Source: Rhizobacter sp.
GTDB lineage: Bacteria; Pseudomonadota; Gammaproteobacteria; Burkholderiales; Burkholderiaceae_C
DNA: 64,000 nucleotides
Direction of reading: 5' to 3'
Assembly (NCBI GenBank): GCA_019635355.1
Contig: JAHBZQ010000001.1
Location: 4,712,001 to 4,776,000, forward strand
Shown: positions 1 through 7,941 of the stretch, piece by piece
Position numbering within the stretch: position 1 is the stretch's first letter
Layout of the letters: each line of letters begins with the position of its first letter
Notes under the pieces: model-generated
What the model saw: the letters and a program-made list of their open reading frames with translations, nothing else
The model's database searches: none
What the model was told of the DNA's origin: nothing
Made by a program: the position numbers and the translations under genes

Positions 1-540
1 CTGGTCGCTGCTCGGGGCTTGCGAATCGCGTCGGCAGGTCACGAGGATGGCGTCGGCGTTCGCGCAGTACGAGCCAGTGGTCGCGTCTTTCGCGAGCACG
101 AAACGGTCGCCGTGACGTTCGACGGCGCAGATGCTGGAGCGGGTGTCGCCGAAGGTGCCCACCTCGGAGGTCATCGAAGCCAGCAGCGGTTGAAACTTGA
201 CCAGATCACGCAGGTATTGGGCGAAATACGGATCGTCGGCGCCGTGGCGTGCCAGGCAGGCCACCTGGATGTAGTGCATGGCAAGCACCATGCCGCTCGC
301 GCCGCAGCCTTGCGACAGGGTCGCGCACAACTGGGCCAGCTCCTGCATCGTGCAGCCGGCACCGCCCAAGGGCTGCGGCACGGGCGCACTCAGCACGCCA
401 GCGCTGCGCAATGCGGCCACGGTTTCCGCCGGGAAGCGCGCCTGCGCATCGACGTCTGCCGCATGCCGTGCCGCCACAGTGTTGCTGACCTCGCGCGTGG
501 CGTTGAGCAGGGTCTCGAAGCGGGGTGTCGGTGCAGTCAT
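1..540 (-). CDS. Acyl-CoA dehydrogenase family protein, N-terminal part (cut by window edge)
   Basis: A minus-strand frame opens at an ATG (538-540) and stays open to base 1, giving the first 180 residues. The translation has the helical N-terminal domain of acyl-CoA dehydrogenases: a stretch VAALRSAGVLSAPVPQPLGG, then GCTMQELAQLCATLSQGCGASGM, split here as GCTMQELAQL and CATLSQGCGASGM, followed by a beta-domain start (TSEVGTFGD). The catalytic base and the C-terminal four-helix domain lie outside the window. Such enzymes are FAD-dependent and desaturate acyl thioesters. The gene is divergent from a phosphopantetheinyl transferase and an acyl carrier protein, so its substrate may be bound to a carrier protein rather than to CoA, as in prolyl-carrier-protein dehydrogenases. 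That substrate is inference; the family call is firm. Confidence 0.85.
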   Translation of the reverse strand, partial: MTAPTPRFETLLNATREVSNTVAARHAADVDAQARFPAETVAALRSAGVLSAPVPQPLGGAGCTMQELAQLCATLSQGCGASGMVLAMHYIQVACLARHGADDPYFAQYLRDLVKFQPLLASMTSEVGTFGDTRSSICAVERHGDRFVLAKDATTGSYCANADAILVTCRRDSQAPSSDQ

Positions 541-773
541 GGAAGCGGCGGTATGGCCTTCGTCGGCGTCATCAATCAAGGATAGCGCCGCGTATCGCAC
601 CGGCGCATCCCGCAGATGATGGCTGCTCCGGTAAAGCTTGCGTGCAGTACGTCACGGCCTCATCAGAACTTGCTACCCCCAAGGCCGATGGCCCCCTCCA
701 TGAAGGGGATTTCATGACCGGGCAGGATCGCCCATGCTAAGCAACAGCAGCTTCCTGCAGGATCGTTTTCGCC

Positions 774-1232
774 ATGTCCAACGCCATCTCCCGACTCGAT
801 GTCGCCGCGCCCGCAGCGGCGCGGATGCGTGTCGGGCTCGACGTGGTCGACATCCGGCGTGTCAGCGAATCGATGGAACGGTTTGGCCCTCGCTTCGCTC
901 AACGTCTGTTCAGCGAAGACGAGATCGCCTATGCATCGTCGGGCGAAGGCCAGGCCGCTGAGCGGCTGGCCGCGCGCTTCGCGGCGAAAGAGGCGGCGAT
1001 CAAGGCGTTCGACCTGGCCGAAGCGGGTGTGGCCTGGCGAGACATCGAGGTCCGCAAATTGCCCAATGGTGCGTGCTGCCTGGCGCTGCATGGCCGCGCG
1101 GCCACCGAGGTTGAGCGCCTGGGCGTCAGCGAGATCGCCCTGAGCCTGAGCCACGATGGCGATTTCGCCGCCGCCGTGGTGACGGCCCTGCTGGACACGC
1201 CTTCACGAATTACTACAACACATATTCTTTGA
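774..1232 (+). CDS. Holo-[acyl-carrier-protein] synthase (AcpS-type phosphopantetheinyl transferase)
   Basis: A 152-residue protein that would move 4'-phosphopantetheine from CoA to a serine of an acyl carrier protein. The two magnesium-binding AcpS motifs are visible: VGLDVVDI (Asp23) and FAAKEAAIKAF (Glu73). The first 18 residues precede the usual family start; an internal ATG at codon 18 (MRVGLDVV) would give a canonical-length AcpS, and ribosome-binding sequence is weak before either. It overlaps the next reading frame by a few bases and sits directly before a carrier protein. It is therefore probably a dedicated enzyme for that protein and not the housekeeping acpS, which usually neighbours pdxJ or recO. 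Confidence 0.88.
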   Translation: MSNAISRLDVAAPAAARMRVGLDVVDIRRVSESMERFGPRFAQRLFSEDEIAYASSGEGQAAERLAARFAAKEAAIKAFDLAEAGVAWRDIEVRKLPNGACCLALHGRAATEVERLGVSEIALSLSHDGDFAAAVVTALLDTPSRITTTHIL

Positions 1233-1240
1233 GGTACGAC

Positions 1241-1498
1241 ATGAACACGGCTGAAGAAATAGAAGACAAGATCCGGGAAGTGCTCCGCGACCATGCGCGC
1301 CTGAGCAAGCCCGTCGACCAGATCGAACTCACGACCGATCTCTACCAGGCCGGCATGACCTCGCATGCCAGCGTCAACGTGATGCTGGCGCTCGAAGGCG
1401 CGTTCGACATCGAATTCGCCGACCACATGCTCAAGCGCAGTGTCTTCACCAGCGTGGCTTCCATCCGCGACGCCGTTGCCGAACTCACGCACGCTTGA
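1241..1498 (+). CDS. Acyl carrier protein
   Basis: An 85-residue acidic helical protein with the carrier-protein fold. The attachment serine is Ser41 in the motif AGMTSHASV, which replaces the usual LGLDSL; the downstream helix VNVMLALEGAFDIEF fits the family. The ATG at 1241 is preferred over the in-frame ATG at 1229, because 1229 lies inside the upstream gene and the family begins near MNTAEEI. It lies straight after the phosphopantetheinyl transferase, and the following glycosidase-like gene starts within about 8 bases of its stop, so the genes are likely co-translated. The sequence is distant from the fatty-acid AcpP, suggesting a specialised carrier for modifying the polysaccharide. The loaded acyl or aminoacyl group is unknown. 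Confidence 0.9.
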   Translation: MNTAEEIEDKIREVLRDHARLSKPVDQIELTTDLYQAGMTSHASVNVMLALEGAFDIEFADHMLKRSVFTSVASIRDAVAELTHA

Positions 1499-1506
1499 CC
1501 CGTGAC

Positions 1507-4047
1507 ATGACGCCCGCAGCCCAGGACACCCCGCAACGGGTCGTGCTGGGCGGGATGTGGCAGATCTGCGCCACCGCGCCAGGGCGCTGTACTTCCCCGA
1601 CGCAGCTCGATGCACTCGCTCCCGGCGAGTGGCTCACGTCCCCCCACGCCGGCACGGCCGCTGCCCTTTTGCGCAGCGCCGGCCGCTGGTCGCTCGACGG
1701 ACCGGCCCGCCGCTTCGACGCCGAAGACTGGTGGTACCGCACCCGCTTCACGCCGCCCTTGCTCGATGCGGGTGAGGCGCTCTGGCTCGGGTTCGACGGC
1801 TTGGCCACGTTGGCCGACGTGTGGCTCAACGGCCACCTCATCCTGCACAGCGACAACATGTTCCTCTCGCACGAATGCGAGGTCGCGTCGCTGCTGGTGC
1901 CGGGGGAGAACCAGCTCGACATCCGCTTCCATGCGCTCGACGCGCTGCTGGCCGCCAAGCGCCCACGCCCCCGCTGGCGCGTGCCGATGGTCCCGCAGCA
2001 GCAGCTGCGCTGGCACCGCACCACCTTGCTCGGGCGCACGCCGGGCTGGTCGCCGCCGGCCGCGCCGGTCGGGCCGGTGGGCGCGATCTGGTGGGAGCGG
2101 CGTGGCGCACTCGACCCGCTGCGCCCGCAATTGCATTCAAGCGTCGACGCCGAGGGCCGCGGCCGGGTGCAGGTGCATGGCACGCTCAGTGACGCGGCCC
2201 GCGCCAGCATCGAGCGCATCGAACTCGAGCTTCGCCGCGGCGACGAGGTGTGGCGCACGCCGCTCGCCATCGCCGATGGGCGATACGAGGGCACGCTCAC
2301 CGTGGCGCGGCCGGCGTTGTGGTGGCCCCATACCCACGGCGAGCCTGCGCTCTACGAGGCCCGCCTCATCACGCAGCGGCGTGATGCGCCAGGCCCGACC
2401 ACGCAGCACCTGCGCCCCTTCGGCTTCCGGCGCGTCGACGCCGACACCACCGCAGGCCGCTTCGGCCTGAAGGTCAACGGCGTGCCCGTCTTCTGCCGTG
2501 GCGCCTGCTGGACACCGCTCGACGTGGTCTCGCTCACGAGCAGCCCCGAAGCGCTGCACACCGCCGTTCAGCAGGCCCGCGATGCCGGCATGAACATGCT
2601 GCGTGTCGGCGGCACCATGGTCTACGAGGGCGATGCCTTCTTCGACGCCTGCGATGCGCTCGGCGTGCTGGTGTGGCAAGAGTTCATGTTCGCCAACATG
2701 GACTACCCCGAGCACGACGAGGCCTTCCTCGCGAGCGTGCGCGCCGAGGTGGCGCAGCAGACGGCGCGCTGGCAAGGCCGTGCGTGTGTGGCCGTCGTCT
2801 GCGGCAACAGCGAGGGCGAGCAGCAGGCAGCGATGTGGGGCGCGCCACGCGAGCTGTGGGCGCCGGCGCTCTTCCACACCACCCTGCGCGAGGCGGTGGA
2901 AGCGGCGCTGCCGGGGGTGCCCTACTGGCCATCGAGCGCCCATGGCGGCGCGTTTCCGCACCAGGCCAACGCCGGCACCGCGTCGTACTACGGCGTGGGG
3001 GCCTACCTGCGGCCGCTCGACGATGCGCGCCGCTCGGAGCTGAGCTTCGCCACCGAGTGCCTGGCCTTCGCCAACGTGCCCGACGAGCGCACCGTGGCCC
3101 GCATGCCCGGCGGCCTGGGCCTGCGGGTGCACCACCCCGGCTGGAAGGAGCGCACGCCGCGCGACCTCAACGCCGGCTGGGACTTCGAAGACGTGCGCGA
3201 CCATTACCTCGCCTCGCTCTTCCAGGTCGACCCGGTGCAGCTGCGCTCGGTGGACCACGAGCGTTACCTCGCGCTCAGCCGCATCGTGACGGGCGAGGTG
3301 ATGGCCTCGGCCTTCACCGAATGGCGGCGCCCCGGCTCGCGCTGCGGCGGGGCGCTCGTGTGGTTCCTGCGCGACCTGTGGGCCGGCGCCGGCTGGGGCC
3401 TGGTCGACGACACCGGCCTGCCCAAGGCCTGCTTCCATGCGCTGCGCCGCGTGCTGCAGCCGGTGGCCGTGCTGATCACCGACGAAGGGGTGAATGGCGT
3501 GGCCGTGCACCTTGTCAACGAGCGCGCCGAGCCCCTCGTGGGCGAACTGACCTTGTGCCTCTACGGCAGCGGCGATGCGCGGGTCGACGAGGCCAGCCTG
3601 CCCGTCACCGTGGCCGCACGCGGCGACACCAGCATCGCCCTGGCGCAGCACCTGGGCGGGTTCACCGACGTGTCGTATGCCTACCGGTTCGGGCCGCCGC
3701 CCGTGACGCTGGTGCATGCACAACTGAAGGCGCCCGACGGCCGTGTCGTCGGCGAGGCCTTCCACTTCCCGGCCGGCCTGTCGCAGCCGGTGCACGACGA
3801 CCTGGGCCTGAGCGCGCGCTACGAGCCGGGCCGCGGCGAGCTGGTGCTGACGACCACGCGCGCCGCGCAGCATGTGCACGTGCAGGTCGACGAGCACCTG
3901 CCCGTCGACAACGACTTCCACCTCGCGCCCGGTGCCACACGCTCGCTGGCGCTGCAGCGCACCGGCGCTGCCACGGGCCGCCCTTTGAAGGGCTGGGTGT
4001 GGGCGTTGAACGCCAGCCGCCCCGTGCCCATCGTGGTGCCGACATGA
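1507..4047 (+). CDS. Glycoside hydrolase family 2 protein, beta-mannosidase-like
   Basis: An 846-residue protein with the GH2 order: jelly-roll sugar-binding domain (about 30-210), immunoglobulin-like domain (about 220-320) and TIM barrel (from about 325, KVNGVPVFCRGACWTPLD). The predicted acid/base is Glu436 in CGNSEGEQ (family GNNE) and the nucleophile is Glu517 in FATECLAFAN (family SEFG), so both catalytic glutamates are kept though the surroundings diverge. There is no signal peptide, so it should act in the cytoplasm. A TTG at 1495 overlapping the ACP stop is an alternative start. Its stop overlaps the next gene start (ATGA). A cytoplasmic mannosidase-like enzyme inside a polysaccharide biosynthesis operon is odd; it could edit lipid-linked intermediates or act as a transglycosylase. 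Confidence 0.85.
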   Translation: MTPAAQDTPQRVVLGGMWQICATAPGRCTSPTQLDALAPGEWLTSPHAGTAAALLRSAGRWSLDGPARRFDAEDWWYRTRFTPPLLDAGEALWLGFDGLATLADVWLNGHLILHSDNMFLSHECEVASLLVPGENQLDIRFHALDALLAAKRPRPRWRVPMVPQQQLRWHRTTLLGRTPGWSPPAAPVGPVGAIWWERRGALDPLRPQLHSSVDAEGRGRVQVHGTLSDAARASIERIELELRRGDEVWRTPLAIADGRYEGTLTVARPALWWPHTHGEPALYEARLITQRRDAPGPTTQHLRPFGFRRVDADTTAGRFGLKVNGVPVFCRGACWTPLDVVSLTSSPEALHTAVQQARDAGMNMLRVGGTMVYEGDAFFDACDALGVLVWQEFMFANMDYPEHDEAFLASVRAEVAQQTARWQGRACVAVVCGNSEGEQQAAMWGAPRELWAPALFHTTLREAVEAALPGVPYWPSSAHGGAFPHQANAGTASYYGVGAYLRPLDDARRSELSFATECLAFANVPDERTVARMPGGLGLRVHHPGWKERTPRDLNAGWDFEDVRDHYLASLFQVDPVQLRSVDHERYLALSRIVTGEVMASAFTEWRRPGSRCGGALVWFLRDLWAGAGWGLVDDTGLPKACFHALRRVLQPVAVLITDEGVNGVAVHLVNERAEPLVGELTLCLYGSGDARVDEASLPVTVAARGDTSIALAQHLGGFTDVSYAYRFGPPPVTLVHAQLKAPDGRVVGEAFHFPAGLSQPVHDDLGLSARYEPGRGELVLTTTRAAQHVHVQVDEHLPVDNDFHLAPGATRSLALQRTGAATGRPLKGWVWALNASRPVPIVVPT

Positions 4048-5813
4048 AGCCGCTGCCGGCACGGCCCCTGTACTTCGGTGCCGAAGGCGCGCGGCTGTTC
4101 GGCTGGCTGCACTTGCCCGCGCCGGAGGCCCGGCGAGGCGTCGGTGTGGTGGTCTGCAATCCCTTCGGCTTCGAGGAGGTCTGCGCACACCGCAGCCTGC
4201 GCCAGTTCGCGATGGCCCTCAGCGCGGCGGGCTGGCCCAGCCTGCGCTTCGACCATGCCGGCTGTGGCGATTCCGAAGGCGACGAGTTCGAGCCCGACGT
4301 GCCGGCCCGCTGGCTGGCTGGCGTGAACGCCGCCATCGACACCCTGAAGGCGGCCGGTGGCGTGCAGCAGGTGGTGCTGCTCGGTGTGCGCCTCGGCGCC
4401 ACGCTCGCGGCGCTCGCAGGCATGGGGCGCGACGACGTGGCGGGCCTCGTGAGCATCGCGCCGGTGGTGCGCGGGCGCGGCTACATCCGCGAACTCACGA
4501 TGCTCGGGCAAGGGGGCAGTGCGGCCGCGGCGTCGCAGGCCGATGTGCTCGAGTCGGCCGGGTTCGTGATGGCGCGGGCGACGGAAGAGCACCTCTCGCA
4601 GCTCGACCTGCGCCGCCTGCCGCAGGCCCCCGCGCCCCGTGTGCTCATCATTCCGCGCGACGATCTCGAAGACGGCGTCGACTGGCAGACCTCGCTCAAG
4701 GCCCTGGGCGCCGACGTGCAGGTCGAGCGTTTGCCGGGCTACGCCGACATGGTGCAGGACCCGCAGCGCAGCGTCGCGCCGCAAGCCATGATCGAGGGCG
4801 TGGTCCGCCGCATGCAGGCGTGGGACGACGCGCTCGCGCTGTGCCCCGTCGTGCCGGTGCCGTCTGCCGGCGATGCCGTGCTGCACCTGTCTGCCGCGGT
4901 GACGGAGCGGCCGGTCCACATCGCCACCAGTTCGGCGTCGGCGATCTTCGGCGTGCTCACCGAGCCCGAGGGTGGCGTGGCCTCGCAGCGCGGCCGGCCG
5001 GCGGTGCTGATGCTCAACTCCGGCGCGGTGCATCACATCGGCCCCAACCGCCTCTGGACGCGGCTCGCACGCCAATGGGCGGCGCGCGGGGTCACGGTGC
5101 TGCGCATCGATCTGTCGGGCGTGGGCGACAGCCCCGCACGCCCCGGCGCGCCGGAGAACGTCGTCTACTCCGCGCATGCCATGCAGGACGTGACCGACGC
5201 GCTGGCCTACCTGCGCGGCGAGCTGGGCGCCGACGAGTGCCACCTGCTGGGCCTGTGCTCGGGCGGTTACCACGCGTTCAAGGCGGCGGTGGCGGGGCAG
5301 CCGGTGGTGTCGTCGACCGTGATCAACCCGCTCACCTATTTCTGGCACGACGGCGACACACTGCGCGACGTGAAGGACTACGAGCTGGCCGAACTCACCT
5401 CGCGCTACCGCGACAAGGTCTTCACCCGCGAGCCCTGGCTCAAGCTGCTGCGCGGCCAGCTCGATGCGCGCGTGATCGCGCAGGTCGGCCTGCGGCGCAC
5501 CTGGGGGCACATCGAACCCTACCTGCTGCGGCTGGCGCGCCGCCTGCGCATTCCGCTGCGCGATGACCTGGCTGGCGAGTTGTCGCGTGCGGTGCGCCAG
5601 GGCATCCGGCTGCGCTTCGTCTTCGCGGCGCGCGCCCCCGGCTACGACCTGTTGCGCAAGCAGGGCGGGAGTGCGATCGACCGGTTGGTCGAACGCCAGC
5701 TCGCATCGCTCGACTTCGTGCCCGACGCCGACCACACCTTCACCCGCCTCGAAGCGCGCGAACGGCTGGTGGCGCTGCTCGACCGGCTGGTGCCCGTCTC
5801 GCGCGCCGCATGA
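4044..5813 (+). CDS. Tandem alpha/beta-hydrolase fusion protein, resembling the exosortase-associated hydrolase 1/2 pair
   Basis: 589 residues holding two alpha/beta-hydrolase domains, roughly 1-270 and 290-589. The first has RFDHAGCGDSEGDEF and a nucleophile elbow that reads GVRLG (Arg116). The second has RIDLSGVGDSP and an elbow that reads GLCSG (Cys405). Neither elbow has the usual Ser. From memory, GLRLG-like and GLCxx-like elbows mark the separate hydrolase 2 and hydrolase 1 proteins found in exosortase/exopolysaccharide loci, so this looks like a fusion of that pair. The start ATG overlaps the upstream stop (ATGA), and its stop overlaps the acyltransferase start. It may move or remove acyl groups on the carrier protein or glycan; the function is not established. 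Confidence 0.75.
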   Translation: MKPLPARPLYFGAEGARLFGWLHLPAPEARRGVGVVVCNPFGFEEVCAHRSLRQFAMALSAAGWPSLRFDHAGCGDSEGDEFEPDVPARWLAGVNAAIDTLKAAGGVQQVVLLGVRLGATLAALAGMGRDDVAGLVSIAPVVRGRGYIRELTMLGQGGSAAAASQADVLESAGFVMARATEEHLSQLDLRRLPQAPAPRVLIIPRDDLEDGVDWQTSLKALGADVQVERLPGYADMVQDPQRSVAPQAMIEGVVRRMQAWDDALALCPVVPVPSAGDAVLHLSAAVTERPVHIATSSASAIFGVLTEPEGGVASQRGRPAVLMLNSGAVHHIGPNRLWTRLARQWAARGVTVLRIDLSGVGDSPARPGAPENVVYSAHAMQDVTDALAYLRGELGADECHLLGLCSGGYHAFKAAVAGQPVVSSTVINPLTYFWHDGDTLRDVKDYELAELTSRYRDKVFTREPWLKLLRGQLDARVIAQVGLRRTWGHIEPYLLRLARRLRIPLRDDLAGELSRAVRQGIRLRFVFAARAPGYDLLRKQGGSAIDRLVERQLASLDFVPDADHTFTRLEARERLVALLDRLVPVSRAA

Positions 5814-7777
5814 GCGCCGCACGAGACGACTACCGGGTCGACCTCAACGGGCTGCGCGGCCTGGCGGTCGCACTCGTCGTCGCCTTCCATCTGCAGCTCA
5901 AGGGGGCGGCCGGCGGCTTCATCGGCGTCGACGTGTTCTTCGTGCTGTCGGGCTACCTGATGACGCAGATGGTGTGGCGCCGGCTCGACGCCGGTCGCTT
6001 CAGCTATGCCGACTATCTGGTGCGCCGTGCCGCGCGCATCTGGCCGGCGCTCGCTGCGCTGGTGTTGCTGCTGCTCGTGGCCGGTGCGGCGTGGCTGCCG
6101 CCCTTCGACATGCAACGCCTGGCCGAGCAGGGCGTGCGTGCGCTGGTGTTCGTCTCGAACCACTACTTCCTCGCGCACAGCGGCTACATCACGCATGCGG
6201 GCGATTCGCTGTGGCTGCTGCACACCTGGTCGCTGTCGGTCGAGTGGCAGTTCTACCTGCTCTACCCGCTGCTGCTGATCGTGCTCACGCGCTGGTCGCC
6301 GCGGGCACGCCGCAAGGCAGTCGCCGTGGCTGGCGTGGCGCTGTTGCTGCTGCTGTCCCTGGCGTGGCACCTGTGGCTGTCGCGTCGCGCCGCAGAGAGC
6401 GGCTTCTTCCTGTTGCTCGCACGCATGTGGGAGCTGCTGGCCGGCGCACTGGTGGCGCTGCTCGCGCAGCCGTCTGCTGGCGGGCGCTGGCGAGCCTGGG
6501 GCAGCCATCTCGGCCTGGCGCTGGTGCTGGTCGGCGCACTCCTGATCGCTGCTGCGCGGGTGCGCACCGTCGGTGCAGGAGCGTGGCTCGTGCTGCCGGT
6601 GCTCGGCACGGCGATGGTCTTGTGGGCCGATGCCGACAACCGCGTGCTGCGCAACCCGGTGCTGCAAGGCCTGGGCCGGTGGTCGTACTCCATCTACCTC
6701 TGGCATTGGCCGCTCATCATCGGTTTGCGCCTGACCGACCTGCCGCAGGCCCACCCGTGGGCCTGCACCGCGGCGATCGCGTGCGCATCGGTGCTGCTGG
6801 GCTGGGCTTCATACACCTTCGTCGAGCGCCCGCTGATGCAGCGCCGGGCGGGGCGCCTGCGCACCGTGGCGGCGCCGCTGGCGACGATGTTGGCGGCCGG
6901 CGCGGTGGTGTTCGCCGTGCTGGCCACCGCGGGCCTGCCGTCTCGCAAACCGGGCCGCGGCGATTTCTACGACGGCTACTGGGCCTCGGTGAGCTCGCGC
7001 TATTTCCCCGATGCCTGCAGCAACTACAAGAAGCCCTTGCAGGAGATCAAGCCCTGCCGCATCGAGAAGCACACGCCCGCCCGCGTGCTCGTGATCGGCG
7101 ACTCGCATGCCGAGCATTTCTACGCGTGGTTCGTGGCGCACAGCCCGGGCTCGGTCGATTTCTACACCGCCGCCGAGTGCCCGCCGGTGCCGAACCTGCG
7201 GCGCACGCAACCCGGCTACCACTGCGCCGAGTACGCGGCCGAAGCCTGGCGCAAGGCACAGGCCGAGCCCTACGACACCGTGGTCGTGGCGGCGCGATGG
7301 GCCACCGTGGGCTTGGCCGGGGCGCCGTATTGCCATGCGTCGGGCGACGGTCGCTGCGTGGAGCCGCCCACCCTGTCGGCCAAGCAGCGCGTGGTGCTCG
7401 ACGAGCTGCGCACCGCCGTGATGGCCACGCTGGCCCGGGGCAAGACCGTCGTGCTGGTCGACAGTGCGCCCGAATCCACCCTGCGCGTGGCCGACCGGGT
7501 GGCGCGCGAGCAGTTCTGGTACGGCCAGGTGCGCCTGAGCCTGCCGGCCGCCGCCCTGCGCGCGCAGACCGGCTGGATGGAACCCTTGTTCGAGGGGCTC
7601 GCGTCGACGCCGGGCTTCCACCGCGTGAGCCTGCGGGGCCGGCTGTGCAACGAGACCTCGTGCCGCGTGTACGACGACGCGTTGAAGCGGCCCATCTACT
7701 ACGACGAGAGCCACTTCGACCCGCTGTGGATCGAGCGGCAGGCCGACCTCTTCGCGCGTTTCATGAAAGCGTCGTGA
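5810..7777 (+). CDS. OafA/YrhL-type acyltransferase with C-terminal SGNH domain
   Basis: A 655-residue inner-membrane O-acyltransferase. The N-terminal acyltransferase-3 domain (about 1-370) has the family opening RVDLNGLRGLAVALVVAFH, the GVDVFFVLSGYL segment, the RRAARIWPAL segment and about ten hydrophobic helices. A periplasmic SGNH-hydrolase-like domain follows, with GDSHAEHF near residue 430 (block I Ser) and DESHFDP near 632 (Asp-x-x-His), so the catalytic triad looks intact. Such fusions acetylate or acylate polysaccharides during or after export. Translation is coupled to the upstream gene (ATGA overlap). It ends the carrier-protein module and is the most plausible final acyl-transfer enzyme of it. 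Confidence 0.88.
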   Translation: MSAARDDYRVDLNGLRGLAVALVVAFHLQLKGAAGGFIGVDVFFVLSGYLMTQMVWRRLDAGRFSYADYLVRRAARIWPALAALVLLLLVAGAAWLPPFDMQRLAEQGVRALVFVSNHYFLAHSGYITHAGDSLWLLHTWSLSVEWQFYLLYPLLLIVLTRWSPRARRKAVAVAGVALLLLLSLAWHLWLSRRAAESGFFLLLARMWELLAGALVALLAQPSAGGRWRAWGSHLGLALVLVGALLIAAARVRTVGAGAWLVLPVLGTAMVLWADADNRVLRNPVLQGLGRWSYSIYLWHWPLIIGLRLTDLPQAHPWACTAAIACASVLLGWASYTFVERPLMQRRAGRLRTVAAPLATMLAAGAVVFAVLATAGLPSRKPGRGDFYDGYWASVSSRYFPDACSNYKKPLQEIKPCRIEKHTPARVLVIGDSHAEHFYAWFVAHSPGSVDFYTAAECPPVPNLRRTQPGYHCAEYAAEAWRKAQAEPYDTVVVAARWATVGLAGAPYCHASGDGRCVEPPTLSAKQRVVLDELRTAVMATLARGKTVVLVDSAPESTLRVADRVAREQFWYGQVRLSLPAAALRAQTGWMEPLFEGLASTPGFHRVSLRGRLCNETSCRVYDDALKRPIYYDESHFDPLWIERQADLFARFMKAS

Positions 7778-7892
7778 CACGCGGCGCATCGCGCCCGGCG
7801 TGTGCGGAATGTCGCGGCTTGACTGTTGGTCCCCGCTCACCTAGGGGGGCCCGCGAGTGCTGTGGACAGAGGGTTACGAGAGATCCCGCCAA

Positions 7893-7898
7893 TACAAT
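7893..7898 (+). promoter_or_regulatory. Candidate -10 element upstream of the heptose-sugar half of the locus
   Basis: A TACAAT hexamer lies 43 bases before the ATG of the isomerase gene, in the 164-base gap after the acyltransferase. No good -35 was seen at 16-18 bases. A second weak possibility is TTGACT (7819-7824) with TAGGGG (7842-7847). A promoter somewhere here is likely because the two genes are not translationally coupled. Confidence 0.35.
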
Positions 7899-7941
7899 CT
7901 TTCGAGCTTTCCCGATCCACATACCGAAGCGAAAGAACGTC

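Noticed and set aside
19..585. Plus-strand frame at the window start
   Set aside because: It is antisense to the acyl-CoA dehydrogenase N-terminus, whose translation matches the family; the plus-strand reading has no motif.
541..773. Possible sigma-54 promoter (GG...GC) before the phosphopantetheinyl transferase gene
   Set aside because: The best candidate has 14 bases between GG and GC instead of 10, so it does not fit the consensus.
2673..4043. Apparent extension of the hydrolase fusion upstream into the GH2 gene
   Set aside because: The extra residues are an out-of-frame reading of GH2 (Arg/Ala/Pro-rich). The ATG in the ATGA overlap at 4044 starts the conserved domain.
7819..7847. TTGACT-N17-TAGGGG as a promoter for the isomerase gene
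   Set aside because: Spacing fits, but the -10 matches poorly; kept only as a remark under the better TACAAT candidate.
5563..7941. Apparent extension of the isomerase-like gene through the acyltransferase gene
   Set aside because: The frame is open only by composition. The ATG at 7942 lies after a gap with a -10-like element and begins the SIS protein.
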